In this document: one piece after another, positions 1 to 6,917 of the stretch
Position numbering within the stretch: position 1 is the stretch's first letter
Layout: each line of letters starts with the position of its first letter
Assembly: GCA_009783775.1 (NCBI GenBank)
Contig: WRCT01000027.1
Location: forward strand, 1 to 15,641
Length of the DNA stretch: 15,641 nucleotides
Reading direction: 5' to 3'
Source: Clostridiales bacterium
Lineage (GTDB): Bacteria > Bacillota > Clostridia > Christensenellales > CAG-138
The notes under the pieces: model-generated
What the model was told of the DNA's origin: nothing
Database searches by the model: none
The model's input: only the letters and a program-made list of their open reading frames with translations
Made by a program: the position numbers and the translations under genes

Positions 1-1
1 G

Positions 2-481
2 ATCGACCGCGTCACGGTCTTTGACATCGACGGCACAACGATCCTCAGCCAGGACATCACGGCCAACGGCATCGCCCTGCTCAACCAGGTCGCGGCTGCC
101 ACGGCGACTGTCATCCCGGGCGCGCCCGTTCTGAGCGCGGCTTGGGTCGCGGACGTCGGTATGCCGGGCGGCGGATATTTCTCCCTGGTCCTTATGGACG
201 GCGCGACCGCTGTTCCGGTTAGCCCCGGCAACCCTGACCTTACCATCACAACCCAGGGACTAAACGTAATGACCACTGAGTGGATGCCGGTCGGCGGCGG
301 CGCGCTCTTGGTGAATCCGGACGGACAGCTCATTTGTCAGGCTATGATGCTGAGAGAGCAGCTGGGCGCTTCTCCCGATCAGACTGTCCAAGCGACGCTG
401 ACGATCGCAGTCAACGGGACCCCATCCAATACGCTGGCCTTCGTGCTTCCGGGAGGCTCGGCTCAACTGCAGCTGGACTAA
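2..481 (+). CDS. C-terminal part of an unrecognised protein (partial at left edge)
   Basis: An open frame runs from the window edge (base 2) to a TAA at 479-481, giving about 159 residues; the start lies outside the window. The first in-frame Met is at 161, but open coding-like sequence upstream (for example VTVFDIDGTTILSQDI) suggests the real gene begins further left. The visible part is rich in Ala, Gly, Val, Thr and Pro, with short hydrophobic stretches typical of beta-sandwich or surface proteins. It contains no transmembrane anchor, dockerin or sorting signal, and its C-terminus is simply LQLD. I do not recognise the family. It is followed within 11 bases by a hairpin and lies 192 bases before the pilin-like gene, so it may belong to the same surface locus, but nothing visible proves this. 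Confidence 0.6.
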   Translation: MDRVTVFDIDGTTILSQDITANGIALLNQVAAATATVIPGAPVLSAAWVADVGMPGGGYFSLVLMDGATAVPVSPGNPDLTITTQGLNVMTTEWMPVGGGALLVNPDGQLICQAMMLREQLGASPDQTVQATLTIAVNGTPSNTLAFVLPGGSAQLQLD

Positions 482-491
482 CGGGCCATAA

Positions 492-522
492 CGGCTGAAC
501 GGTTCACCGAACCTTACAGCCG
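492..522 (+). repeat. Hairpin just after the first gene
   Basis: CGGCTG (492-497) pairs with CAGCCG (517-522), and GGTTC (501-505) pairs with GAACC (509-513) around a three-base loop, with a small internal loop between the two stems. It starts 11 bases after the stop codon, where a terminator would be expected, but A-rich sequence rather than a T-tract follows. It may be a processed 3' end or a Rho-independent terminator remnant. Confidence 0.5.
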
Positions 523-542
523 CAAACCAAAACGAAAAAGAG

Positions 543-577
543 ATCCCGTCCGGGGCCAAAACGGCCACGGGCGGGAT
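543..577 (+). repeat. Strong GC-rich hairpin, first of two alternative structures
   Basis: Bases 543-557 pair with 563-577 around the loop AAAAC. In RNA, 14 of 15 positions pair, counting one G-U wobble; the single mismatch is G553/A567. There is no T-tract on the + strand. On the - strand the complement of the A-rich stretch at 530-542 gives a T-rich run after the hairpin, so it could terminate transcription coming from the right. Its right arm overlaps the left arm of the next hairpin. Confidence 0.6.
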
Positions 578-638
578 TCACCCGAAAATCGAAAGCCGCC
601 GGATATTCTTTTATATCGGCTTTCGGGTGAATCCCGCC
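570..638 (+). repeat. Long inverted repeat upstream of the pilin-like gene
   Basis: An 18-base arm at 570-587 is perfectly complementary to 621-638. Inside it, GCCG (595-598) also pairs with CGGC (617-620), leaving the 7-base bulge 588-594. The structure ends 12 bases before the AAGGAG of the next gene and lacks a T-tract. It shares bases 570-577 with the preceding hairpin, so the two cannot form together in one RNA. It may be a leader-RNA switch, or a small palindromic element with terminal inverted repeats. Confidence 0.65.
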
Positions 639-650
639 GAATATGAGGGA

Positions 651-656
651 AAGGAG
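651..656 (+). promoter_or_regulatory. Ribosome binding site with unusually long spacing
   Basis: AAGGAG lies 17 bases before the ATG at 674, well over the usual 5-10. No ATG, GTG or TTG in the right frame lies closer to it. Either initiation is weak, or the intervening CGGCGCACCGG segment folds and shortens the gap. Confidence 0.5.
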
Positions 657-673
657 AAAACGGCGCACCGGAA

Positions 674-3619
674 ATGAACAGAGCAAAGAGAGTATTCAAA
701 CCCATATTGGCAGTCATTCTGTTGGCGGCGACGCTGTTGTCCTCCGTCATGACGGTGGTGGCCTGGCATGACTTCACACAGTCCTGCACCAATGATTTCA
801 GGGGAACGGTGGCCAAGACCACCGTTACCTTGCATAAATACGAAAAAAATCACAGCGGCGATATCATCCCCCGACCGGTGGGGAACGCCGGATTTTTGCT
901 GTTCAGGCAGATGCATGACGGAACCTGGACGCAGATAGACGGAATGTTCGCCACCAACGCGAGCGGCAAAATCACGGTGGAAAAGCTCAATTCCGGAACC
1001 TATAAATTCGTGGAAACCCACCCGGGTTACGGGTATGGGTATGACACGGACGGCGGCGGAAACGAAATCAGGGAATATTTCTTCACCATCACGCCCGACG
1101 ACGCGGAGGGCCTGGCGATCGTATCGGTAATGGCTTACAACCGGCGGCGGAAAGGCGGGCTGGAAATCAGCAAGACCGTAAAGAACAAGGACGGTTCCGC
1201 TTTGACGCCGGAGCAGCTGGACAAACAGTTCGAGTTCACCGTAACCTTCTCCGATGAAGGGACCTATGTATATCAGATATTTAAGGACGGCGTTCCTGCG
1301 GGAAGCAAAAAATCCCTGACCGACGGCGGCACGCTGCTGCTGCGGCACGGCGAGGTGGCGGTGTTTGAGGATGTGCCCGTGGGCACATATTATACCGTGA
1401 CCGAAACGCCGGCGAAGGGCTATTCCGTAAAATCCGGCGGCAGTTCTGTCGTCACGCATTATGAATTCGTTCCCGTCTTTACCGACGGAGAAACATACGG
1501 CTGCGCCATCGGCAGCGCCGCGCCGGAACCGTTCACATCCGGCGATATGCTTACCCTTAAGCCGGGCAGAACCGCAACGTTCTATCTGCCGGTATATAAA
1601 GACGGAGAGCCCGGCACGGAAACTATCGGCGTCAGCCTGCGCTCCGCCGCCAAAGAGAACGAGTTTATCGTGACGTTCTCGGACGAGGGGACATATACGT
1701 ATCAGCTGCACAAGGACGGCACGCCGGTGGGCGCGCCGCAAACCCTGTCAAGCGGCGATACGCTGTCCTGGGCGTCCGACCGGTCCGTGGTGTTTGAGGA
1801 ACTGCCCCTCGCCCTCCGGTACAGCGTTGTGAAAACCGAGGAGACGGACGAAAAAGGCTGTATCAGCGTCAGCAGCAATGATTCCAGCGGCAGCATCCGA
1901 AAAGACAAGGTAAGCCGCGCCTCGTTTACCAATACCTATGATGAGCCCAAGGAGGGCAGGGTCAAGATCACGGTGAAGAAGATCGTCGAGGGCGATATTC
2001 CCGAGAGCGAAAAAGACAGGGTATTTTGGTTCAATCTGACGGTCAACGGCGGGGAACCGATCCGCTTCCCGCTTAAGGCGGATGAGCAGAAAACGTTCGA
2101 ACTGAATTCCGGCGACACCTATTCCGTCACCGAGGAGGATCCGTTCCATTGGGGCTATGTGCAAACCGCTGCGGTAAACGGCGCGGGCACCGCCTGCGCG
2201 CCGGAGATTACTATAATTTTCACTAACAGATATGTGGGCACCCTGTGGATCAAAGTGGAAGGCAGGAAAACCTGGGACATGAGCCATAATCCCACGGCTG
2301 TGCTTCCGAGCTATATTCTTGTCCAGCTGCTGGCGGACGGCGTAGTTGTGCAGACCATTATGGTCAAGCCCGATGCGGACGGCAATTGGCTGTACGGTTT
2401 CGTCGCGCCCATGCACGACGGGGACGATAATGAAATCAAGTACACGGTACAGGAGGTTCCCGTGCCGGGCTTCGTCAGCGAAGTTGACGGGTTTGACATT
2501 AAAAACACGCGCAAACCGGCCGGCCAGGCGACGGATGGCTTCTCCGTGAAGAAAGTCATCACCGGTTCACGGCCCGCCGCGGACGACACCTTCACCTTCA
2601 AACTGGAAGCCATAAACGGCGCGCCCATGCCGGACGGCTCTGCGGACGGCGTAAAAACCATCACCGTCACCGGCGAGGGCGAGCGGTCGTTCGGCAGCAT
2701 TGAATATCGGGAAGCCGGAACTTACAGCTACCGTGTGACGGAGATCAAGGGAAGCGCCGACTGCGTATATGATGAAACGGTGTATATCATCACGGTGACG
2801 GTCAAGGAGACTGCGGATGGTGATCTGGTTATCGACTCGAAGTCCTTTGCCACCCAAGGCGGAGGGAACACAGAATATCGGAACGCCGTCTTTACCAACC
2901 ACTACAACGCGTTGGACGAAACCAGCGTTCTTTCCCGCAAGGTATGGGCGGGCGCGAATAATCCGTCGCGGCCGGGCAGCGTCACGGTCCAGCTTTACAG
3001 AGACGGCGAGCCTTTTGGCGAGCCCGTCACGCTGAACGCTTCCAACAACTGGCGGTATATCTGGACGAATCTGGAGAAAGGCCCCGTTTGGACGGTCGAT
3101 GAGATCGACGTTCCGGAAGGGTACGCAAAGAGCGTGACAGGAAACGCTTCCGATGGATTCGTGATTACCAACACGTACAGCATACCGGACGAGATTGTCA
3201 CGGTATCAGGCAAAAAGACCTGGAGCCATGGCAGAAATCCGGTGGAAGAGTGGCCCGAGAGTATCACGGTGTATATCAAGAACGGAAATGACGTAATCGC
3301 CAGCGCAGTCATTACCGAAGCAGACGACTGGGCATGGTCCTTTGACCTGGCCAAGTACGACAGCCTGGGCAGGCTGATCAAGTATACGGTGTCGGAGAGC
3401 AACGTCCCCCGTTATACGCACCGTGTGAGCGGGTATAACATTACCAACACCTATCGAGGCCGCAATTACCCCGGTGACGGCCCGGGAACCGACGACTATA
3501 CCCAACTTACCCTGTGGCTGGTAATTCTGGCGCTCTCTGCGACAACGGCGTTCATCGTCCTTTGGAAGATATTCCGCAGGAGAAAGCTCCGCCATACGTC
3601 CAAGTCTCAAAAAATGTAG
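674..3619 (+). CDS. Multi-domain Cna_B/pilin-like surface protein, probable sortase substrate
   Basis: This 981-residue secreted wall protein has a signal peptide (about 1-32, basic start then hydrophobic core). A SpaA-like Cna_B domain follows (about 48-157). Two related units (about 185-245 and 328-388) share FTVTFSDEGTY/FIVTFSDEGTY and look like an internal duplication. A similar module spans about 428-520. A Cna_B domain lies at about 521-613, an FctA/Spy0128-like isopeptide pilin domain at about 620-745, and two more Cna_B domains at 749-836 and 840-928. Lys near strand A (GRKTW, SRKVW, GKKTW), Glu mid-domain (VQEVP, VDEID, VSESN) and Asn near the end (IKNTR, ITNTY) fit internal Lys-Asn isopeptide bonds. 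A transmembrane helix (about 945-964) and Arg/Lys-rich tail close the protein. No LPxTG is present; GPGTD (936-940) stands where the sorting motif should be. The sortase gene follows directly. Backbone pilin or large adhesin cannot be told apart. Start ATG is the only suitable one. Confidence 0.88.
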   Translation: MNRAKRVFKPILAVILLAATLLSSVMTVVAWHDFTQSCTNDFRGTVAKTTVTLHKYEKNHSGDIIPRPVGNAGFLLFRQMHDGTWTQIDGMFATNASGKITVEKLNSGTYKFVETHPGYGYGYDTDGGGNEIREYFFTITPDDAEGLAIVSVMAYNRRRKGGLEISKTVKNKDGSALTPEQLDKQFEFTVTFSDEGTYVYQIFKDGVPAGSKKSLTDGGTLLLRHGEVAVFEDVPVGTYYTVTETPAKGYSVKSGGSSVVTHYEFVPVFTDGETYGCAIGSAAPEPFTSGDMLTLKPGRTATFYLPVYKDGEPGTETIGVSLRSAAKENEFIVTFSDEGTYTYQLHKDGTPVGAPQTLSSGDTLSWASDRSVVFEELPLALRYSVVKTEETDEKGCISVSSNDSSGSIRKDKVSRASFTNTYDEPKEGRVKITVKKIVEGDIPESEKDRVFWFNLTVNGGEPIRFPLKADEQKTFELNSGDTYSVTEEDPFHWGYVQTAAVNGAGTACAPEITIIFTNRYVGTLWIKVEGRKTWDMSHNPTAVLPSYILVQLLADGVVVQTIMVKPDADGNWLYGFVAPMHDGDDNEIKYTVQEVPVPGFVSEVDGFDIKNTRKPAGQATDGFSVKKVITGSRPAADDTFTFKLEAINGAPMPDGSADGVKTITVTGEGERSFGSIEYREAGTYSYRVTEIKGSADCVYDETVYIITVTVKETADGDLVIDSKSFATQGGGNTEYRNAVFTNHYNALDETSVLSRKVWAGANNPSRPGSVTVQLYRDGEPFGEPVTLNASNNWRYIWTNLEKGPVWTVDEIDVPEGYAKSVTGNASDGFVITNTYSIPDEIVTVSGKKTWSHGRNPVEEWPESITVYIKNGNDVIASAVITEADDWAWSFDLAKYDSLGRLIKYTVSESNVPRYTHRVSGYNITNTYRGRNYPGDGPGTDDYTQLTLWLVILALSATTAFIVLWKIFRRRKLRHTSKSQKM
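3479..3616 (+). other. Atypical cell-wall sorting signal of the pilin-like protein
   Basis: Residues 936-981 have the tripartite layout of a sortase signal: a short motif (GPGTD), a hydrophobic segment (YTQLTLWLVILALSATTAFI) and a basic tail (FRRRKLRH). The motif keeps the Pro-x-Thr core of class B sites such as NPxTx or SPxTG, but Leu and Gly are absent. The assignment is by position and by the adjacent class B sortase gene. Confidence 0.6.
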
Positions 3620-3629
3620 GCGGGAACTC

Positions 3630-3665
3630 ATGCCGCTTGCCTGCCTGCCGGCAGACAAGCGGCAT
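3630..3665 (+). repeat. Strong hairpin between pilin-like and sortase genes
   Basis: ATGCCGCTTG (3630-3639) pairs with CAAGCGGCAT (3656-3665), then CTGCC (3641-3645) with GGCAG (3650-3654) around the loop TGCC, with one C/A mismatch. It begins 11 bases after the stop codon. It is followed by A-rich sequence, not a T-tract, so a complete terminator is unlikely. A partial terminator or an mRNA stabiliser that sets the ratio of surface protein to sortase is plausible. Confidence 0.65.
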
Positions 3666-3668
3666 ACT

Positions 3669-3710
3669 AAAAAGAAACGGGATTAAATGAGGAAAAAAAG
3701 AAACGGGATT
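3669..3710 (+). repeat. 16-bp direct repeat spanning the sortase start
   Basis: AAAAAGAAACGGGATT occurs at 3669-3684 and again at 3695-3710, a period of 26 bases, one copy on each side of the ATG at 3687. The second copy encodes part of the basic N-terminus of the sortase; the first is untranslated and takes the place where a Shine-Dalgarno would be. It looks like a local duplication. Confidence 0.75.
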
Positions 3711-4496
3711 GCATGGCTCATCTTGACCATTTCCATCTGTGGCATGGCAATAGCCGGATATAAGACATGGGAAACCCTGCAGGTTTACCGGGAGGCCAAC
3801 GAGAGCTATGGGCAGGTGGCCGGCCTTGTCCGTGCCAACGGGGCCGCTATACCGAAGGTTCCGGATATTCCTCCCGAAATGAAACTGGTTCTGAACGTGG
3901 ACGTCCCCGGCATAGAGCTTGACTTTGAAGCGCTGCAGGCAATCAATGCGGATGCTGTTGCCTGGCTGTACTGTCCGGACACAGTGATTGACTATCCTGT
4001 CATGAAAGCGGCGGATTACAGTTACTATCTTCGTCACCTGCCGGACGGCAAGCGCAATTCCAATGGGTCGTTGTTTATTGATTACAACTGCGCGCCGGAT
4101 TTCAGTGATGAACTGACGATTATCTACGGACACCGCATGAAATCCGGGCGGATGTTCGGAAGTCTTATGGGGTATAAGAAACAGGCGTATTTTGAACAGC
4201 ATCCTTTCATGTTCCTGTATACCGAGCGGGAGAACTACCGGATTGATCTGATGTTTGGGTGCGTGATCAGTGTGGGAACATGGCGGGAACAGGCTTTTGT
4301 GTACCAGGAGAACTTGGACGCGCTGCTGTCCTATGCCGCCGAACATACCACATTCACAAGCGAAACAGAGTATTCACGGAGCGACAAGATCATTGTGCTG
4401 TCTACCTGCTCCTATGAGTTCAAAAATGCGCGGTATGTGGTCATCGGGGTATTACAACCGGAGTATCTGCTGGTTTTGGCGGACGACAGTCAATGA
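3687..4496 (+). CDS. srtB: Class B sortase
   Basis: This 269-residue membrane-anchored cysteine transpeptidase would cleave the sorting motif of surface proteins and join them to peptidoglycan or to another pilin. The N-terminus is basic (MRKKR) followed by one hydrophobic helix (about 8-25), so the catalytic domain faces outward. Catalytic residues are visible: His149 in TIIYGHRM, Cys241 in LSTCSY, and Arg249 in NARYVVIGVL. The SLFIDY segment before the histidine and the overall length fit class B rather than class A or C. It lies 67 bases after the pilin-like gene, its likely substrate, and 44 bases before a beta-helix gene. The ribosome binding site is poor: only GGGA at 3679-3682, close to the ATG. 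Translation may be kept low, or depend on the upstream hairpin. The gene seems less GC-rich than its neighbours. Whether it polymerises pili or only anchors them cannot be read from the sequence. Confidence 0.92.
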   Translation: MRKKRNGIAWLILTISICGMAIAGYKTWETLQVYREANESYGQVAGLVRANGAAIPKVPDIPPEMKLVLNVDVPGIELDFEALQAINADAVAWLYCPDTVIDYPVMKAADYSYYLRHLPDGKRNSNGSLFIDYNCAPDFSDELTIIYGHRMKSGRMFGSLMGYKKQAYFEQHPFMFLYTERENYRIDLMFGCVISVGTWREQAFVYQENLDALLSYAAEHTTFTSETEYSRSDKIIVLSTCSYEFKNARYVVIGVLQPEYLLVLADDSQ

Positions 4497-4540
4497 TACG
4501 ATTCAAGAAGCAATAAATCAGAATAGGGGCGGAAAATAAA

Positions 4541-6616
4541 ATGAAAACGAAATCAAAGAAAAATTTTTGTATACTGCTGGCGCTTGCGGTGGTATTCGGG
4601 CTGTTCGCGGTGATGCCGCCAACGGCAGGCGCCGACGGCCCGCCCATCTTTGTGGGGCCGCGCGCCAATACCGCGGACGACCCTGCGGGCGCCGTCTATG
4701 TTTCCCCAAGCGGCAGCGACGCCACGGCGAACGGTTCTATCGGCGCGCCTTACAAGAGCATCAACGCCGCCCTAGCTGCCGCCGGAGCCGGCGGGACCGT
4801 GGTCCTGCGCGGCGGCACGTATCATGAGTACGACAATGTCCGTATCCAGCACCCCAACGTCACCCTAAAGTCCGCAAAAGGCGAATGGGCGGTGATCGAC
4901 CTGCCCCTCGCGCATGACCCCGACACCTATAAGCAGAGCTCCGCCGTCCGTATCGACGTCAACGCCTCGGGCTGCAGGTTGCAGAATCTCGAGATCATAG
5001 GCGGGTTCTATGCCGTCTGTATCGAGACCAAATGGGACTGGGGTCAGCCTGACCGGTCCGGTGCGTCCAACATCATCATCGAGGACTGTATCCTGCACGA
5101 TTCCAGAAACGACGTGGTGAAGGTCAAGCCGAACTGCGACAACGTCACCATTCGCTATAACGAGATCTACAACTCAGGGCGTGCCTATGTCTCCCATCCG
5201 GACTTTCCCACGGGCGAGTGCAACTCCGAAGGCATAGACAATGTCAACGGCGATAACATGGTCGTGCAGAACAACTATATCCATGACATTTGCAGTACGG
5301 GGGTCTATGCCAAGGGCGGCGCCATCAACACGCTGATCGAAAACAACCTGATCGAACGCACCTTTGCCGCAGGGATCATGGTCGGCTTTGACACCAGTCC
5401 GGAGTTTTTCGATCTGACCGTGAACCCGAACTACTATGAAAACATCGGGAGCACGGTGCGCAACAATCTGCTGATCGATACGGGATGGGAAGGGATCGGC
5501 CTGTATGCCTCCATGGACGCCCAAGTCTACAACAACACTCTGGTCAACGCGACGACTTACGGCACAGGAAACTACCACAGCCCGATTTACTTCGGCGTCG
5601 CAAACCAGGACTGGGCGAACCCTGCCGGCTGCCCGCCGAACGTCAATCCCGCCGTTCACCACAATGTGGTGCATCTGCCGTCCTCCCACAGCGGGCGCAT
5701 GATAGACATTCGCTACATTACGGGTTTTTACAGCTATCCGCCTTATGATCTGTCCGCCCTCGACGGTATGCCGACAATGCACGACAACTGTTATTATGTC
5801 GCGGGCAAGAGCGCGACCTTTACCGACAACCGGCCGACCTCTCCGCTGACAAACGCAAACCTTGCGGCCTGGCAGGCGCATATAGGCGGTGACAGCGGCT
5901 CGCTGCAAGCCGATCCGGTTCTCGGCGCGGATTTTGTGGCGACAAATCCGCTGTGCGAAGGCATGGGGATCCTTTCGGGCTTTTTGGCGGAACCGGCGGA
6001 GCCGACGCCCACGCCGGCGTTTACAGCCACCCCAACGCCTACCTCAGCGTTCACGCCAACGCCCACACCCACGCCGACGCCTGCGTTCACGCCAACGCCC
6101 ACACCCACGCCCACCGCGACACCCGTGCCGGGCGAGCATACCGTTTATAACATCGCCGACTTTTACATGGGAAACGGTTGGCTGCATTTAACCCGGGGGG
6201 ATAGTATCATCGTTGGCGAGCAGCAGTACAGGGTGCTGTCCGCAACCTTTGATCTCGAGTACTGGAACACGAGTTCTTTGGAAGACGCCATTATTTGGTG
6301 GACAGACTATCTGTTCTGGTATCTGGACGGCGCGCTGGAATTGGTTCCGGCCGCAACACCCACGCCCGTGCCTACGCCGGGGGGTTCAGCCGCACCGTCC
6401 CCAACGCCAGCACGGGTGGCCGGCGACGCCAACTGCGACGGCATTGTCAACGCGGCCGACGCGGCGGCCATTTTGCGCTATCTTGTGCAGCTCACCGTTC
6501 TCTCCGAGCGGGGTTTGAGTAACGCCAAGGTAACGGCCGGCGCCGGACCGGTTTCCGCCGCCGATGCCGCCAAAATCCTGCGGTATCTTGTAGCGCTCGA
6601 AAGCGCGCTGTCATAG
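4541..6616 (+). CDS. Secreted parallel beta-helix protein with C-terminal dockerin
   Basis: This is a 691-residue extracellular protein. A signal peptide (1 to about 31) is followed by a right-handed beta-helix region (about 52-475). The region opens with YVSPSGSDATANGSIGAPYK and continues with GGTVVLRGGTY, as in PL9-like pectate lyases and related DUF1565 proteins. Rungs such as NVTIRYNEIYNSG and NMVVQNNYIHDI follow. A Thr-Pro linker (485-531), a small unassigned domain (about 532-605) and a second Thr-Pro linker come next. The protein ends in a dockerin (about 628-689). Dockerin loop 1 is canonical (DANCDGIVNAAD); loop 2 (VTAGAGPVSAAD) lacks acidic residues at positions 1, 3 and 5. It is probably a polysaccharide lyase or hydrolase held on a cohesin-bearing scaffold, but the PL9 catalytic Lys could not be confirmed by eye, so a binding role is possible. 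AGGGG lies 11 bases before the ATG. It may be co-transcribed with the sortase gene. Confidence 0.85.
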   Translation: MKTKSKKNFCILLALAVVFGLFAVMPPTAGADGPPIFVGPRANTADDPAGAVYVSPSGSDATANGSIGAPYKSINAALAAAGAGGTVVLRGGTYHEYDNVRIQHPNVTLKSAKGEWAVIDLPLAHDPDTYKQSSAVRIDVNASGCRLQNLEIIGGFYAVCIETKWDWGQPDRSGASNIIIEDCILHDSRNDVVKVKPNCDNVTIRYNEIYNSGRAYVSHPDFPTGECNSEGIDNVNGDNMVVQNNYIHDICSTGVYAKGGAINTLIENNLIERTFAAGIMVGFDTSPEFFDLTVNPNYYENIGSTVRNNLLIDTGWEGIGLYASMDAQVYNNTLVNATTYGTGNYHSPIYFGVANQDWANPAGCPPNVNPAVHHNVVHLPSSHSGRMIDIRYITGFYSYPPYDLSALDGMPTMHDNCYYVAGKSATFTDNRPTSPLTNANLAAWQAHIGGDSGSLQADPVLGADFVATNPLCEGMGILSGFLAEPAEPTPTPAFTATPTPTSAFTPTPTPTPTPAFTPTPTPTPTATPVPGEHTVYNIADFYMGNGWLHLTRGDSIIVGEQQYRVLSATFDLEYWNTSSLEDAIIWWTDYLFWYLDGALELVPAATPTPVPTPGGSAAPSPTPARVAGDANCDGIVNAADAAAILRYLVQLTVLSERGLSNAKVTAGAGPVSAADAAKILRYLVALESALS
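6047..6111 (+). repeat. Tandem 29-bp repeat in the Thr-Pro linker
   Basis: Bases 6047-6075 and 6083-6111 are identical over 29 bases with a period of 36 (12 codons), encoding AFTPTPTPTP-type linker. The period is a multiple of three, so gain or loss of a unit would change linker length without a frameshift. Confidence 0.85.
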
Positions 6617-6622
6617 GGCCCA

Positions 6623-6717
6623 CTGATTAAATCGTGAGGGGGAATAGTCGGCCTGCCAAAAGCTCCTATGTTGGGACCATTCTGATAGCCAATCTACCCG
6701 GCGAACGATTTAATCAG
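6623..6717. mobile_element. 95-bp element with 13-bp perfect terminal inverted repeats (MITE-like)
   Basis: CTGATTAAATCGT (6623-6635) is the exact reverse complement of 6705-6717. Weaker symmetry continues inward: TAGTCGGCC on the left against AGCCAATCTA on the right, read in reverse complement. It has no open reading frame and sits in the gap after the beta-helix gene. Size and ends fit a miniature inverted-repeat element or an IS remnant. No clear target-site duplication is visible, so a plain long RNA hairpin is the alternative. Confidence 0.5.
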
Positions 6718-6720
6718 GGG

Positions 6721-6743
6721 TTCCCATAACGGGGAAACTTTTT
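6721..6743 (+). terminator. Possible weak intrinsic terminator
   Basis: TTCCC (6721-6725) pairs with GGGAA (6732-6736) around a six-base loop, followed after two bases by TTTTT (6739-6743). The five-base stem is weak. The position, 105 bases after the beta-helix gene and before a new promoter, supports a transcription boundary here. Confidence 0.35.
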
Positions 6744-6749
6744 GCCGGC

Positions 6750-6779
6750 CTACCCAAAGGGGTAGCTATATAAATATAG
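6750..6779. repeat. Two small adjacent hairpins in the intergenic gap
   Basis: CTACCC (6750-6755) pairs with GGGTAG (6760-6765) over the loop AAAG. Immediately after it, CTATAT (6766-6771) faces ATATAG (6774-6779). No T-tract follows either. The rest of the gap up to 6865 is AT-rich, with a T7/A6 stretch near 6824-6837, and holds no gene. Confidence 0.4.
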
Positions 6780-6867
6780 GAAGACGATGTAAAATAGTAA
6801 TTGGAAGAGTGTGCATAAAAACATTTTTTTCAAAAAATTAAACCGAAACCTGTCTGAACGCATCTGT

Positions 6868-6901
6868 GGGGTATCATACCGAACGGGGTATAATACCGAA
6901 A
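6868..6901 (+). promoter_or_regulatory. Two 17-bp direct repeats with palindromic cores over a TATAAT box
   Basis: The unit GGGGTATnATACCGAAn occurs at 6868-6884 and 6885-6901, immediately adjacent. Each holds an inverted repeat, GGTATcATACC (6870-6880) and GGTATaATACC (6887-6897). The second contains a perfect -10 box TATAAT (6889-6894), but no TTGACA-like -35 lies 16-18 bases upstream. The predicted RNA start falls at the Shine-Dalgarno of the sigma gene. This looks like an operator for a dimeric regulator overlapping an otherwise weak promoter. Autoregulation by the encoded sigma factor is also possible. Confidence 0.6.
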
Positions 6902-6917
6902 AAAGGAGAAACCACCC

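Noticed and set aside
611..1741. 376-residue open frame on the - strand inside the pilin-like gene
   Set aside because: It runs opposite a clear multi-domain gene, has an Arg/His-rich low-quality composition and no ribosome binding site. Long antisense frames are expected in GC-rich coding DNA.
3630..3665. Intrinsic terminator after the pilin-like gene
   Set aside because: The stem is strong, but A-rich sequence follows instead of a T-tract, and the sortase begins only 22 bases later.
3552..4346. 264-residue - strand frame over the sortase
   Set aside because: The + strand encodes a sortase with its catalytic His, Cys and Arg in place; the antisense frame shows no recognisable motif.
5794..6114. 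- strand frame with Gly-Val repeats
   Set aside because: It is only the complement of the Thr-Pro linker repeats of the beta-helix protein.
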